Source: Streptomyces sp. CB02009 (GTDB lineage: Bacteria > Actinomycetota > Actinomycetes > Streptomycetales > Streptomycetaceae). Taken from it: a DNA stretch of 64,000 bases. A program made the translations under genes and the position numbers. Shown in pieces: positions 15,181 to 23,364 of this stretch (positions are counted from its first letter, which is position 1; each line of letters opens with the position of its first letter). A model generated the notes under the pieces. It was given only the letters and a program-made list of their open reading frames with translations, was not told the origin of the DNA and did not search any database. The stretch is from the NCBI RefSeq assembly GCF_001905825.1, contig NZ_LIVV01000004.1, positions 557,687 to 621,686 on the forward strand, written 5' to 3'.

Positions 15181-16119
15181 ATGACCAGGAAGCAGCGCTG
15201 GACCGCCGACCGGATACCGGACCAGACCGGGCGGCTCTTCGTCGTCACCGGGGCCAACAGCGGCCTCGGCCTCGCCACCACCCGCGAGCTCGCCCGCCGG
15301 GGCGGACACGTGATCCTCGCCGTACGGGACGAGGAGAAGGGCCGCCGCGCCGTCGACGCGCTCGTCGCAGCCGGGACCGCGCCGGGCCTGCTCGCCGTAC
15401 GGCCGCTCGACCTCGCCGACCTCGGCTCGGTGCGCGCCTTCGCCGGCCGGCTGCGCGAGGAGCACCCCCGGCTGGACGTCCTCGTCAACAACGCGGGGGT
15501 GATGGCGCCGCCGCGCACGCTGAGCCCCCAGGGCCACGAGGTCCAGTTCGCCGTCAACCACCTCGGCCACTTCGCGCTCACCGGGCTGCTGCTCGACCTG
15601 CTCGCCGCCGGACGCGAGCCCCGGGTGGTCACGGTCAGCTCCCTCAACCACCGCCAGGGCCGCCTCCGCCTCGACGACCTCACCGGTGAACGCGGCTACG
15701 CGCCCATGGCCTTCTACAACCAGTCGAAGTTCGCCAACGCCGTCTTCGGACAGGAACTGCACCGGCGGCTGAGCGCGGCCGGCAGCCCGGTCCTGAGCGT
15801 CCTCGCCCACCCCGGCTACACGGCGACCCGGCTCCAGACCCGGGACACCTCCGGTCTCCTGAAGCTGCTCCTCGGCCGCATCGGCAACCCGCTGCTCGCC
15901 CAGCGCCCCGAGCGGGGCGCGCTGCCGCAGCTGTACGCGGCGACCGGACCGGGCCTGGAGGGCGGCGAGTTCATCGGGCCCGACGGCCCGGGCGAGCTGC
16001 GCGGCGCGCCCATCCGGGTGCGTCCCTCGGGCCCGTCCGCCGACCCCGGCACGGGGCGCGCGCTGTGGGAGCTCTCGGAGCGCCTGACCGAGGTGAGCTT
16101 CCCCGTCACCGCCAGGTAG
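15181..16119 (+). CDS. short-chain dehydrogenase/reductase (SDR)
   Basis: 312 aa, retinol-dehydrogenase/oxidoreductase-like classical SDR. Cofactor motif T-G-A-N-S-G-L-G (23-30), N-N-A-G-V near 103, active-site Ser in V-T-V-S-S and catalytic Y-N-Q-S-K near 179. It probably reduces a carbonyl using NADP(H); R49 in the A-V-R-D-E-E segment favours NADP. ATG 15181 gives a normal N-terminus. It overlaps the convergent lipoprotein gene by 14 bp at the 3' end. Paired with the divergent TetR gene, which suggests ligand-induced expression. Confidence 0.9.
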   Translation: MTRKQRWTADRIPDQTGRLFVVTGANSGLGLATTRELARRGGHVILAVRDEEKGRRAVDALVAAGTAPGLLAVRPLDLADLGSVRAFAGRLREEHPRLDVLVNNAGVMAPPRTLSPQGHEVQFAVNHLGHFALTGLLLDLLAAGREPRVVTVSSLNHRQGRLRLDDLTGERGYAPMAFYNQSKFANAVFGQELHRRLSAAGSPVLSVLAHPGYTATRLQTRDTSGLLKLLLGRIGNPLLAQRPERGALPQLYAATGPGLEGGEFIGPDGPGELRGAPIRVRPSGPSADPGTGRALWELSERLTEVSFPVTAR

Positions 16120-16975
16120 CGGAGACCTTCCGGGTGTCGATCCGCATCCCGAGCGGCACCCGCCAGGAGTCCACGCACACGGTGTACGTCTCCGTCCGCG
16201 CCGTGCCCGCGGCGATCGGCGCGGGCAGCGGCTGGGAGGACGTGAGCGTCGCCCAGTCGACGCCCAGGGCTCCGATGACGTGGGTGGCGAAGGTGACCGT
16301 GCCCGAACGGGCCGCCGTCCCCCCGCTGTTCCGGAAGGTGACCGTCACCTTCTCGCACCAGCGCCGGTCGCCGTCGGCGAGGACGGGCGCGGAGACGGTG
16401 ACCAGGGCGGGCCCGGGGGCGGGCGTCGGCGTGGGTGCCGTGGTCGTGGGGGGCGCCGGGGCGGTGGTCCCGGGCGCGGGCTTGGGGGGCGGGGCGGAGG
16501 GCGTACGGGGAGGGGTGCCGGCGCCGGGGTGCGCGGACGTCCCGCCGGAGCCGGAGCCGGAGCCCGAGCCCGTGTCCGAGCCGGAGCCCGTGCCCGAGCC
16601 GCCCGGTGCGGTCGTGCCCGGCCCCGTACTCGATCCCGTGCCCGGCCCCGTACCCGATCCGGTGTCGGAGGATCCGGGGCTGCCCGGGGGGCTCGTGGCG
16701 CCGTCCGCCGGCGGCATGGCCGACCCGCCCTGCTCCGTGCCCGGGGCCGTGCCCGGTTCCGGCGACGGGGACGACGTGCTGGACGTGTCCCCGCTCGACG
16801 TGGGGCCGTCCAGGGGTATCAGGGTGACCGCGCCCGAGGGGGCGCCCGCCGCTCCCGGGGAGGGGCCCGCGCCGACCGCCGCGTACCCCTCGCCGTCTCC
16901 TCCGCCGCCACAGGCGGTCAGCGCCCCGCCGAGGCAGAGCGCCACCGCCACGAGTCCGGGCTTCCTTCGCCTCAT
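16106..16975 (-). CDS. secreted lipoprotein with low-complexity linker
   Basis: 289 aa. Signal peptide 1-21 with lipobox L-T-A-C and lipidated C22. Residues ~45-190 are a Gly/Ser/Thr/Pro linker with many G-S and G-T repeats. The C-terminal ~95 residues are globular, with two cysteines (in W-C-E-K and Y-T-V-C-V-D) that may form a disulphide, and a beta-rich pattern resembling CARDB/adhesion-like domains. Function unknown; it likely projects a small domain from the membrane through the wall. Its 3' end overlaps the convergent SDR gene. Confidence 0.78.
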   Translation of the reverse strand: MRRRKPGLVAVALCLGGALTACGGGGDGEGYAAVGAGPSPGAAGAPSGAVTLIPLDGPTSSGDTSSTSSPSPEPGTAPGTEQGGSAMPPADGATSPPGSPGSSDTGSGTGPGTGSSTGPGTTAPGGSGTGSGSDTGSGSGSGSGGTSAHPGAGTPPRTPSAPPPKPAPGTTAPAPPTTTAPTPTPAPGPALVTVSAPVLADGDRRWCEKVTVTFRNSGGTAARSGTVTFATHVIGALGVDWATLTSSQPLPAPIAAGTARTETYTVCVDSWRVPLGMRIDTRKVSATWR

Positions 16976-17025
16976 GACCGCCAGTCTGTCTGACGATCCG
17001 TCAACAAACGAGCCCTTCGCGGAAC

Positions 17026-17931
17026 TCAGTCCGCGATGAGGCCGTCCCGCAGCTGGGCCAGGGTGCGGGTGAGCAGCCGCGAGACGTGCATCTGGGAGAT
17101 GCCGACCTCCTCGCCGATCTGCGACTGGGTCATGTTGGCGAAGAAGCGCAGCATGATGATCTGCCGCTCCCGGGGCGGGAGTTTGGCGAGCAGCGGCTTG
17201 AGCGACTCGCGGTACTCGACGCCTTCGAGCGCGGTGTCCTCGTAGCCGAGGCGGTCGGCGAGGGAGCCCTCGCCGCCGTCGTCCTCGGGCGAGGGGGAGT
17301 CGAGCGAGGAGGCGGTGTACGCGTTGCCCACGGCGAGGCCGTCGACGACGTCCTCCTCCGAAACCCCGAGCACGGCGGCGAGTTCGGGCACGGTGGGGGA
17401 GCGGTCGAGCTTCTGCGCGAGCTCGTCGCTGGCCTTGGTGAGGGCGAGGCGCAGCTCCTGGAGCCGGCGCGGGACGCGGACCGACCAGGAGGTGTCGCGG
17501 AAGAAGCGCTTGATCTCACCGACGACCGTCGGCATCGCGAACGTCGGGAACTCCACGCCGCGTTCGCAGTCGAAGCGGTCGATCGCCTTGATCAGGCCGA
17601 TGGTGCCGACCTGGACGATGTCCTCCATCGGCTCGTTGCGGGAGCGGAAGCGGGCCGCCGCGTACCGCACGAGGGGGAGGTTGAGCTCGATGAGGGTGTC
17701 GCGGACGTAGGTCCGTTCCGGGCTGTCCGCGGCGGCACCCTCGGTGTCCAGGGCGCGCAGCCTCAGGAAGAGGGAGCGCGAGAGGGTGCGGGTGTCGAGG
17801 GCTCCCGACGTGACGGCCATCGGCGGAGGCGTGACCTCGGCGCTGTCGGTCGCGGTCGGCGCCGTCGTCTGCGTGGGCACGGGAACGGGCGTGAGCGTGA
17901 GCACCTTCGAGCTGCCCAGTTCTGTGGACAT
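17026..17931 (-). CDS. sigF: SigB/SigF-class RNA polymerase sigma factor (SigF-like)
   Basis: 301 aa. A variable N-terminus (~1-45) precedes sigma regions 2 (L-V-R-Y-A-A-A-R-F, then E-D-I-V-Q-V-G-T-I-G-L), 3 and 4 (H-T-H M-T-Q-S-Q-I-G-E-E-V-G-I-S-Q-M-H-V-S-R). This is the SIG-F/B/G group. Position next to a second, very similar sigma factor and inferred synteny with S. coelicolor suggest the late-sporulation SigF. ATG 17931 follows AAGGGGGTGGC. Such factors are usually held by anti-sigma factors; none is encoded nearby. Confidence 0.85.
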   Translation of the reverse strand: MSTELGSSKVLTLTPVPVPTQTTAPTATDSAEVTPPPMAVTSGALDTRTLSRSLFLRLRALDTEGAAADSPERTYVRDTLIELNLPLVRYAAARFRSRNEPMEDIVQVGTIGLIKAIDRFDCERGVEFPTFAMPTVVGEIKRFFRDTSWSVRVPRRLQELRLALTKASDELAQKLDRSPTVPELAAVLGVSEEDVVDGLAVGNAYTASSLDSPSPEDDGGEGSLADRLGYEDTALEGVEYRESLKPLLAKLPPRERQIIMLRFFANMTQSQIGEEVGISQMHVSRLLTRTLAQLRDGLIAD

Positions 17932-18069
17932 GCCACCCCCTTGAGGTCGCGGACGGTCGCGGTGGCCGCGACCATCTGAGGAACGCAGCCACCACCTGAA
18001 TACCGGCGGCGGGGCTGCGGCAAACTCGGTTCCAGCAGAATGTCACATGTCGGCAACACGCTGTAGTGA

Positions 18070-18081
18070 CTTGTCGACAAG
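18070..18081. promoter_or_regulatory. 12-bp perfect palindrome in the sigF upstream region
   Basis: CTTGTCGACAAG lies in the 235-bp gap between the sigN-like stop and the sigF-like start, about 140 bp upstream of the latter. It is a possible regulator site; the binding protein is unknown. Confidence 0.35.
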
Positions 18082-18166
18082 CCGAGGGCGCATATCCGCA
18101 GGAAACAAGGGGTGTACGGCATTTGGGGCGCCGCAGAACTGCTCCGAACCGGTCTACCCGATTCAG

Positions 18167-19015
18167 CTACGCCTCGATTCTGTTTGCGGATCTCAAACGC
18201 GCGAAGCTGCGGGCGAGGAGCCTTGACACATGCATCTGGGAGACGCCGAGTTCCTGGCTGATCTGTGACTGCGTCAGATTGCTGTAGTAGCGCAGCATCA
18301 GGATCCGCTGCTCGCGCTCGGGCAGTTGGACGAGCAGGTGCCGGACGAGGTCGCGGTGCTCGACGCCGGCCAGCGCGGGGTCCTCGTAGCCGAGCCGGTC
18401 GAGCAGTCCGGGCAGTCCGTCGCCCTCCTGCGCGGCCTCCAGGGAGGTCGCGTGGTACGAGCGCCCGGCCTCGATGCAGGCGAGCACCTCGTCCTCGCCG
18501 ATCCGCAGCCGCTCGGCGATCTCGGCGGTCGTGGGGGAGCGGCCGTGGGCGGTCGTGAGGTCCTCGGTGGCGCCGTTCACCTGGACCCAGAGCTCGTGCA
18601 GGCGGCGGGGCACGTGCACGGTGCGGACGTTGTCCCGGAAGTACCGCTTGATCTCGCCGACGACGGTCGGCATGGCGAACGTCGGGAACTGGACACCGCG
18701 GTCGGGGTCGAAGCGGTCGATGGCGTTGATGAGGCCGATGGTGCCGACCTGGACGACGTCCTCCATCGGCTCGTTGCGGGAGCGGAAGCGGGCCGCCGCG
18801 TACCGCACGAGCGGCAGGTTGGCCTCGATGAGCGCCCCGCGCACCCGGTGGTGCTCGGGAGTGCCCGGTTCCAGGTTCTTGAGCTGCCCGAAGAGCACCT
18901 GGGTGAGGGCGCGGGTGTCGGCGCCGCGGGTGCTCTGCGGGCGCGGGCGCGGGGACTCCGCGCCCGCCTCGTGCTGGGGCGGGACCTGAGGCGCTGTACT
19001 GGCCGGCACGTTCAC
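18167..19015 (-). CDS. sigN: SigB/SigF-class RNA polymerase sigma factor (SigN-like)
   Basis: 282 aa. Same architecture as the SigF-like protein and near-identical in region 2 (the R-S-R-N-E-P-M-E-D core followed by V-V-Q-V-G-T-I-G-L-I-N-A-I-D-R-F). Region 4 is N-L-T-Q-S-Q-I-S-Q-E-L-G-V-S-Q-M-H-V-S-R. GTG 19015 is chosen because AAGGGGTGGC precedes it, the same leader as sigF; an upstream TTG at 19054 is possible. The pair arose by tandem duplication. The role in aerial development is inferred from the S. coelicolor sigN-sigF pair. Confidence 0.8.
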   Translation of the reverse strand: MNVPASTAPQVPPQHEAGAESPRPRPQSTRGADTRALTQVLFGQLKNLEPGTPEHHRVRGALIEANLPLVRYAAARFRSRNEPMEDVVQVGTIGLINAIDRFDPDRGVQFPTFAMPTVVGEIKRYFRDNVRTVHVPRRLHELWVQVNGATEDLTTAHGRSPTTAEIAERLRIGEDEVLACIEAGRSYHATSLEAAQEGDGLPGLLDRLGYEDPALAGVEHRDLVRHLLVQLPEREQRILMLRYYSNLTQSQISQELGVSQMHVSRLLARSFARLRSANRIEA

Positions 19016-19184
19016 GCCACCCCTTTGTCTGGTCTTGCTGGTCGACTGGGTCAACTACGGTCAACTCATCCGTCAAAAGCGGTCATAGCATCACAAGACA
19101 TGTCCACTGTGTGCAAGCACCGCATACTGACGTGTTGAGGGCATAGTGGCGGAAAAAGGGGAGGTCACGCGTGGAATCACCCAC

Positions 19185-19215
19185 GAAAAAGCCCCCCACC
19201 TCGAAGGCGGGGGGC
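19185..19215 (-). terminator. terminator of the 54-aa/Dabb operon
   Basis: On the minus strand GCCCCCCGCC (19215-19206) pairs with GGTGGGGGGC (19200-19191) and is followed by TTTTT. It lies just after the Dabb gene stop. Confidence 0.8.
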
Positions 19216-19232
19216 TCGGCGGCGTCCGTGGA

Positions 19233-19526
19233 CTAGAACGCGTAGTCCGCGATCACCCAGGTGGCGAACTCGCGCCACTGGCCGACACCCGCCTGGTGCG
19301 CGGGGTGGTCCAGGTAGCGCTGGAGCGCGTCAGTGTCCTCGACGGCCGAGTTGATGGCGAAGTCGTACGCGATCGGCCGGTCCGTGATGTTCCAGTCGCA
19401 CTCCCAGAAGCGCAGCTCCGGGATCTGGTCGCCGAGGGCGCGGAACGCCTCCACACCGGCGACGACGCGCGGCTCGTCGCGTGCGACACCGTCGTTGAGC
19501 TTGAAGAGGACCAGATGGCGGATCAC
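19233..19526 (-). CDS. Dabb (stress-responsive A/B barrel) domain protein
   Basis: 97 aa. The typical start M-I-R-H-L-V-L-F-K-L and the ending H-P-A-H-Q-A-G-V-G-Q-W mark the Dabb family of small dimeric ferredoxin-like barrels. Biochemical role unknown in most bacteria. Its ribosome site overlaps the stop of the 54-aa membrane protein gene 10 bp upstream, so the two are co-transcribed. A T-tailed hairpin follows. Confidence 0.88.
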   Translation of the reverse strand: MIRHLVLFKLNDGVARDEPRVVAGVEAFRALGDQIPELRFWECDWNITDRPIAYDFAINSAVEDTDALQRYLDHPAHQAGVGQWREFATWVIADYAF

Positions 19527-19536
19527 GGAAGGGCTC

Positions 19537-19701
19537 CTAGTTGATGAGTTCGGTCATGAACTCGCCGACACCCTGGGCGGCGCTGGAAATGCCCTCGAAC
19601 CCTACCTGTACGAGATCGGCGGCCCGGGAAGGGGACGTGATGATCGTGTACAGCACAAAGACCGCGACCGCGTAGAGCGCGATCTTCTTCGCCTGCGCCA
19701 T
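19537..19701 (-). CDS. 54-aa membrane protein, conserved-looking small ORF
   Basis: Reads M-A-Q-A-K-K-I-A-L-Y-A-V-A-V-F-V-L-Y-T-I, then a hydrophilic tail ending in F-M-T-E-L-I-N. One N-terminal hydrophobic helix spans residues ~7-22. GGAGG lies 7 bp before ATG 19701. Third-position GC bias and tight spacing (10 bp) to the Dabb gene support real coding. No function known. The tail V-G-F-E-G-I-S-S-A-A-Q-G-V-G could form an amphipathic surface. Confidence 0.72.
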   Translation of the reverse strand: MAQAKKIALYAVAVFVLYTIITSPSRAADLVQVGFEGISSAAQGVGEFMTELIN

Positions 19702-20483
19702 GGCCGGCCCTCCCCTGTTGCCCCGCCTGTTCCCCTGCCGTACGACCGCGCCACTCTAACCGAGGCTTTATGGACCAAGGGCCCGGTGATCGAGGCCTTT
19801 CGCCGCCCCCCGGACGGGTGACGGCGGAGCAGGATGGAGGGCGAGCCCGGAGGATCTGGCAGGAATCGGAAGGGCTCCTGGAACCGGCCCGCACTGCGGG
19901 GTCCGCGCCGCGAGCTTCCCCCTGACTGCGGCGCGGGCTTGGAGGACCGGTTCCCATCGGGGGGAGCGGCTTGTCCCCCCGATGCCGCTCCCCCCGTCCC
20001 AGCTTCCCGGGTGAATTCCCCGAGGACTTCTCGGCCGGGGCGTTCTCCCGGTATCACGGTGAATGCGGTACGGACCGCTGCCGAAGACGATTTCCGTGGA
20101 AAGGTGGACGGCCGTGGGCCGTTCCGGGCCGTGCGCGGCCTTCGCGGAATTCACCGGGGGATATCGGGGACGACGTCGGAGCCCCGTGCGGCAGCCGCTC
20201 GGGATCGGGTCGGTTCCGGGCCGGACTCCCCGGTGATCCGCAGTCACGCCGCCCCGCCCGCACACGCCCCCCGGCTCCCGGCCGCGGGGCGGCTCGGCGG
20301 CCGTACGGGTCAAGGGCCTCGGCGACGCGCCGGAGGCGGCGATCCCGCCCGGCCCGTCGGTTTTCGGCCTGGACTTCGCTCTTCGGCCAACGGCTCGGGA
20401 CCGGGCACACCATATGACGTACGGTGAAGACGAGTTGGCGGTTTCTTTACCGAGTGCGGGCATGCCCCGGGGGGATCACAGGT
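19702..20483. other. 780-bp non-coding stretch with alternative hairpins
   Basis: No open frame here has convincing codon bias. The notable element is at 19955-19995, where two perfect stems share bases: CATCGGGGGGA (19955-19965) with 19974-19984, and GGGGGGAGCGGC (19959-19970) with 19984-19995. They cannot form together. A promoter for the gene at 20484 is presumably near the right end. Confidence 0.5.
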
Positions 20484-20705
20484 ATGAAGCGGATTTTCGG
20501 CATCGCGGCGATCATCGCGGGCGGAGTGCTCGCCCTGTTCTTCCCGGATCTCGAATTCGGCTGGTTCAGGGGCCGGCCGCTGGGAATCGTCCTCGTCGTC
20601 ATCGGAGGCATCGAACTCCTGGAGAGCGCGCGGGGCCGCAAGCCGGAGGTGGACCGGGAGGTGGACCGGGAGGCGCGGAAGCACCGCGGCCACCCCGACC
20701 TCTGA
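20484..20705 (+). CDS. small two-helix membrane protein, unknown function
   Basis: 73 aa. Two hydrophobic segments (~4-20 and ~32-46) are followed by a charged tail with D-R-E-V-D-R-E. Several ATGs are possible; ATG 20484 gives a normal membrane-protein N-terminus and follows GGGGGG-rich sequence. The stop is 9 bp before the GAP-family gene, so co-transcription is likely. No family recognised with certainty. Confidence 0.65.
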   Translation: MKRIFGIAAIIAGGVLALFFPDLEFGWFRGRPLGIVLVVIGGIELLESARGRKPEVDREVDREARKHRGHPDL

Positions 20706-20714
20706 GCCCGGCCG

Positions 20715-21428
20715 GTGGGTGACGCCCTGGGCCAGGTCCTGCCCCTCGCCCTGCTCGACACCCTCGGCGTGTCCACGATCGCCGTCCCCGTCTGGTTCCT
20801 GCTCATGCCGTCGGGACTGCGGTTCGACCGCGTCTTCGGCTATCTCGCCCTCGTCCCGCTGGGCTACCTCCTGATCGGCCTGGTGCTCCTGAGCACGCTG
20901 GCGGCGGTACGCGAGGACCTGGGGAGCGCACTGGACTCACGGGCAGGGGACACCGCCACGGGCGTGGCGGGCGGCGCCCTGCTCCTGTTCGCCGCCTGGT
21001 ACGGCCTGCTGCGCCGGGAGAGGCCCGGCTCAGGCCGGCTCGCCCTCCGACGGGAACAGACCGTGGGCAGGTCCTCCACGGTGAAGGGCCTGGTCGGCTT
21101 CGCCGCCCTGGCCGTCGTCCTCGAAGCGGCGACGATGTTCCCCTACGTGGCGGCCGTCGGGAGCCTGGCCGACTCGGCGCTGCCGTGGCCGTCCCGGGCC
21201 GCCGTCCTGGCGGTCCACTGCCTGGTGATGGTCGCCCCGGCCGTGCTCCTCACCCTGGCCCGGCTGGCCTCGGAGCGCGCGGTCCACCGACCGCTGCGGA
21301 GGATCGACGACTGGCTCAGGGACAACGCCCGGGAGAACACGGCCTGGCTCATCGCCCTCGCGGGCTTCGTGCTGCTGTCGCACAGCACCGCCTACGACCG
21401 GATCACCGGCCTGCTCTCCTCCGGCTGA
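20715..21428 (+). CDS. GAP (Sap/sulfolipid-1-addressing-like) family membrane protein
   Basis: 237 aa with six hydrophobic segments. The start G-D-A-L-G-Q-V-L-P-L-A-L-L-D-T-L-G-V-S-T and the middle E-A-A-T-M-F-P-Y match the GAP/Sap family, related to LysE-type transporters and, in mycobacteria, linked to lipid export (GPL addressing). Substrate here is unknown. GTG 20715 is a tentative start. A strong hairpin 48 bp after the stop is shared with the convergent tRNA-Ser. Confidence 0.75.
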   Translation: MGDALGQVLPLALLDTLGVSTIAVPVWFLLMPSGLRFDRVFGYLALVPLGYLLIGLVLLSTLAAVREDLGSALDSRAGDTATGVAGGALLLFAAWYGLLRRERPGSGRLALRREQTVGRSSTVKGLVGFAALAVVLEAATMFPYVAAVGSLADSALPWPSRAAVLAVHCLVMVAPAVLLTLARLASERAVHRPLRRIDDWLRDNARENTAWLIALAGFVLLSHSTAYDRITGLLSSG

Positions 21429-21475
21429 CGGAGGGCCAAGACTCCGTCCCTGCCCACCGGCAGGCAGCAAAAGAA

Positions 21476-21513
21476 GAACCCCTCCGGTCCGTTTCCACGG
21501 ACCGGAGGGGTTC
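21476..21513. terminator. bidirectional terminator
   Basis: A perfect 16-bp stem (21476-21491 with 21498-21513, loop TTTCCA) lies between the GAP-family gene and the convergent tRNA-Ser. A T-rich tail follows on the minus strand. Confidence 0.9.
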
Positions 21514-21517
21514 TTGC

Positions 21518-21605
21518 TGGCGGTAGCGGAGGGATTTGAACCCTCGGTGAGTTTCCCCACACTCGCTTTCGAGGCGAGCTCCTTCGGCCGCTCGGACACG
21601 CTACC
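21518..21605 (-). tRNA. tRNA-Ser(CGA)
   Basis: 88 nt including an encoded CCA. Acceptor stem GGTAGCG/CGCTACC, anticodon stem CTCGC/GCGAG around loop CTCGAAA (anticodon CGA, reads UCG), a long variable arm typical of class II tRNA-Ser, and T-arm GGTTCAAATCC. A terminator lies directly downstream. Confidence 0.97.
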
Positions 21606-21660
21606 GAGAGAGAGCTTAGCCGAAACTCGCGCTGCGATGAAATCCGTATCCCGTGGCAGG

Positions 21661-22164
21661 TCAGCGGGCGCGGAAGAAGGCCGTCAGCTGCGCCGCGCAC
21701 TCCTCGCCGAGCACGCCCTGGATCACCTCGGGCCGGTGGTTGAGCCGGCGGTCCCGCACGAGGTCCCAGAGCGAACCCGCCGCACCCGCCTTCTCGTCCG
21801 GCGCGCCGAACACCACCCGCTCGACCCGCGACTGGACGAGTGCCCCCGCGCACATCACGCACGGCTCCAGGGTCACGACCAGCGTGCAGCCCGTCAGCCG
21901 CCACTCCCCGGTCGCCGCGGCCGCCCGGCGCAGGGCGAGCACCTCGGCGTGCGCGGTGGGGTCGCCGGTCGCCTCCCGCTCGTTGTGCCCGCGGGCGAGC
22001 ACGGCACCGCCGGGGCCGAGCAGGACCGCGCCGACCGGTACGTCACCGGCCGGCACGGCCGCGTCGGCCTCGGCGAGGGCGAGCCGCATGGCGTCCCGCC
22101 AGGGGTCCCGAACGGGGTCGGGCGCGGGGTCCGGCACGGGGCCGACGGGTACAGCGCGTGCCAC
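21661..22164 (-). CDS. tadA: tRNA-specific adenosine deaminase TadA
   Basis: 167 aa. Cytidine-deaminase-fold enzyme that makes inosine-34 in tRNA-Arg(ACG). The zinc/catalytic motif H72-A-E74 and P-C102-x-x-C105 are intact, and D-V-P-V-G-A-V near 41 is typical. GTG 22164 overlaps the upstream stop by one base; an internal ATG near 22089 would remove a poorly conserved N-terminus. Encoded directly after its usual actinobacterial partner gene. Confidence 0.93.
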   Translation of the reverse strand: MARAVPVGPVPDPAPDPVRDPWRDAMRLALAEADAAVPAGDVPVGAVLLGPGGAVLARGHNEREATGDPTAHAEVLALRRAAAATGEWRLTGCTLVVTLEPCVMCAGALVQSRVERVVFGAPDEKAGAAGSLWDLVRDRRLNHRPEVIQGVLGEECAAQLTAFFRAR

Positions 22165-22712
22165 TAGCGGACGGCCTCCAGGACCTCGGCGGCCCCCAGC
22201 GCGTCCGCGATCTCCGCGAGCGCGTCGCTGTCGAGCGCCATCAGGTCCGCCGGCGGCATGCCGAGGTCGGCCAGGATCAGCCGGTCGCCGACCGGAGCGG
22301 CCGGCACGGCCTCGGCCGCGACGCTCGTCTCCTCGTCGTCGTCCGTGTCGCCGTCGAGCGGCTCCCCGTCCTCCGTACCGTCCAGGTCCAGCGATTCGAG
22401 CTCGTCGACGATGTCGTCCAGGTCGTCGCCGAGGATCTCCCGGGTGAGGATCTCCCCGTACGAGGAACGGGCGGCGGCGGCGCCGTCCGAGACGTAGACG
22501 CGAGGGTCTTCCTCACCCTCGATCCGTACGATCCCGAACCACGCGTCCTCCTGCTCGATGAAGACGATCACCGTGTCGTCGTCCGAGGCCTCGCGGGCGA
22601 GCTCGGTCAGATCCGACAGGGTCTCCACGTCGTCGAGCTCCGTGTCGCTCGCTTCCCACCCGTCTTCGGTGCGCGCGAGCAGTGCGGCGAAGTACACCTG
22701 ACTCTCTCCCAC
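22164..22712 (-). CDS. tRNA adenosine deaminase-associated protein
   Basis: 182 aa. It belongs to the actinobacterial family always found before tadA; biochemical role unknown. It is very acidic, with D-D-L-D-D-I-V-D-E-L-E-S-L near 95 and a D/E-rich linker around 110-130, and it contains I-V-F-I-E-Q-E-D-A-W-F-G. Its stop overlaps the tadA start by one base, so translation is coupled. GTG 22712 is chosen as start, although the ribosome site is weak. Confidence 0.85.
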   Translation of the reverse strand: MGESQVYFAALLARTEDGWEASDTELDDVETLSDLTELAREASDDDTVIVFIEQEDAWFGIVRIEGEEDPRVYVSDGAAAARSSYGEILTREILGDDLDDIVDELESLDLDGTEDGEPLDGDTDDDEETSVAAEAVPAAPVGDRLILADLGMPPADLMALDSDALAEIADALGAAEVLEAVR

Positions 22713-22973
22713 TGATCAGAGGTGTGACGATCCGGCGGCGCTCTCCTGACGCCCCGCCCAATCGGCATCGTGACAGATACGGCGCCCACAGGAGAGGTCT
22801 TCGGCTCTTGCGTCGTGCATCAGTCTGAACGACCCCGCGATCGGGCGGGCGTGCGACCCCGGCGCACACAGGGGGCGCACAGGGGGACGGAACAGGGGCG
22901 CGGCCGGGGACGGAGCGGGCAGGAGGCCGCCCCGGCCCCAGGAGGCACGGGAGGGGCCGGGAGGAACTCCTGG

Positions 22974-23056
22974 CGACCTCCGGCTACCCGCGGCGGGTGC
23001 TTGCGACCGCCGACGACCTCCGGCTACCCGCGGCGGGTCCTGGCGACCTCCGGCGG
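22974..23056. repeat. short direct repeats (40-bp period)
   Basis: A 25-bp sequence beginning CGACCTCCGGCTACCCGCGG occurs at 22974-22998 and 23014-23038, and its first 13 bases recur from 23044. It lies in the ~350-bp gap between the TadA-partner gene and a small ORF; the rest of that gap shows nothing recognisable. Confidence 0.8.
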
Positions 23057-23061
23057 TCTCC

Positions 23062-23271
23062 TCACCAGCGGAACGTGCGCATGCGCATCTGCTGGCGCAT
23101 CCGTGCCGCACGCGCGCGGCGCGGCTGGACGCGCTCGCGCAGCGCCTTCGCCTCGCCGAGTTCCCGCAGGAACTGGGCGCGGCGCCTTCGGCGCTCCGCG
23201 TCGGTCTCCGGTACCGGTGTCCGGGCCGCCCCCTCGGCGGCGCCGTCGGCCGGTTCTTCCAGGTCGGGCAT
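23062..23271 (-). CDS. small basic protein, unknown function
   Basis: 69 aa from ATG 23271, which has GGAG about 8 bp upstream. The N-terminal 25 residues are acidic or neutral; the rest is strongly basic and helical (R-R-R-R-R-A-Q-F-L-R-E-L-G-E-A-K-A-L-R-E-R), ending M-R-M-R-T-F-R-W. It could be a nucleic-acid-binding or ribosome-associated peptide, but nothing identifies it. It is divergent from upp. Confidence 0.65.
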   Translation of the reverse strand: MPDLEEPADGAAEGAARTPVPETDAERRRRRAQFLRELGEAKALRERVQPRRARAARMRQQMRMRTFRW

Positions 23272-23364
23272 CGGCCACTCCACCCCATCGCTGGGTCCCC
23301 GTGCCACCCACCTTCCCCCAGTGGCGTGGGTCGATGCCAGTGCGGGGCGGGCTACTGTTGAGTC

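Noticed and set aside
19834..20427. Open frames in the 780-bp gap
   Set aside because: All three frames show similar Arg/Gly/Pro-rich nonsense, with no third-position bias and no ribosome sites.
22974..23056. Possible CRISPR array
   Set aside because: Only two full units with a 15-base spacer and one partial; no cas genes and no regular spacers.
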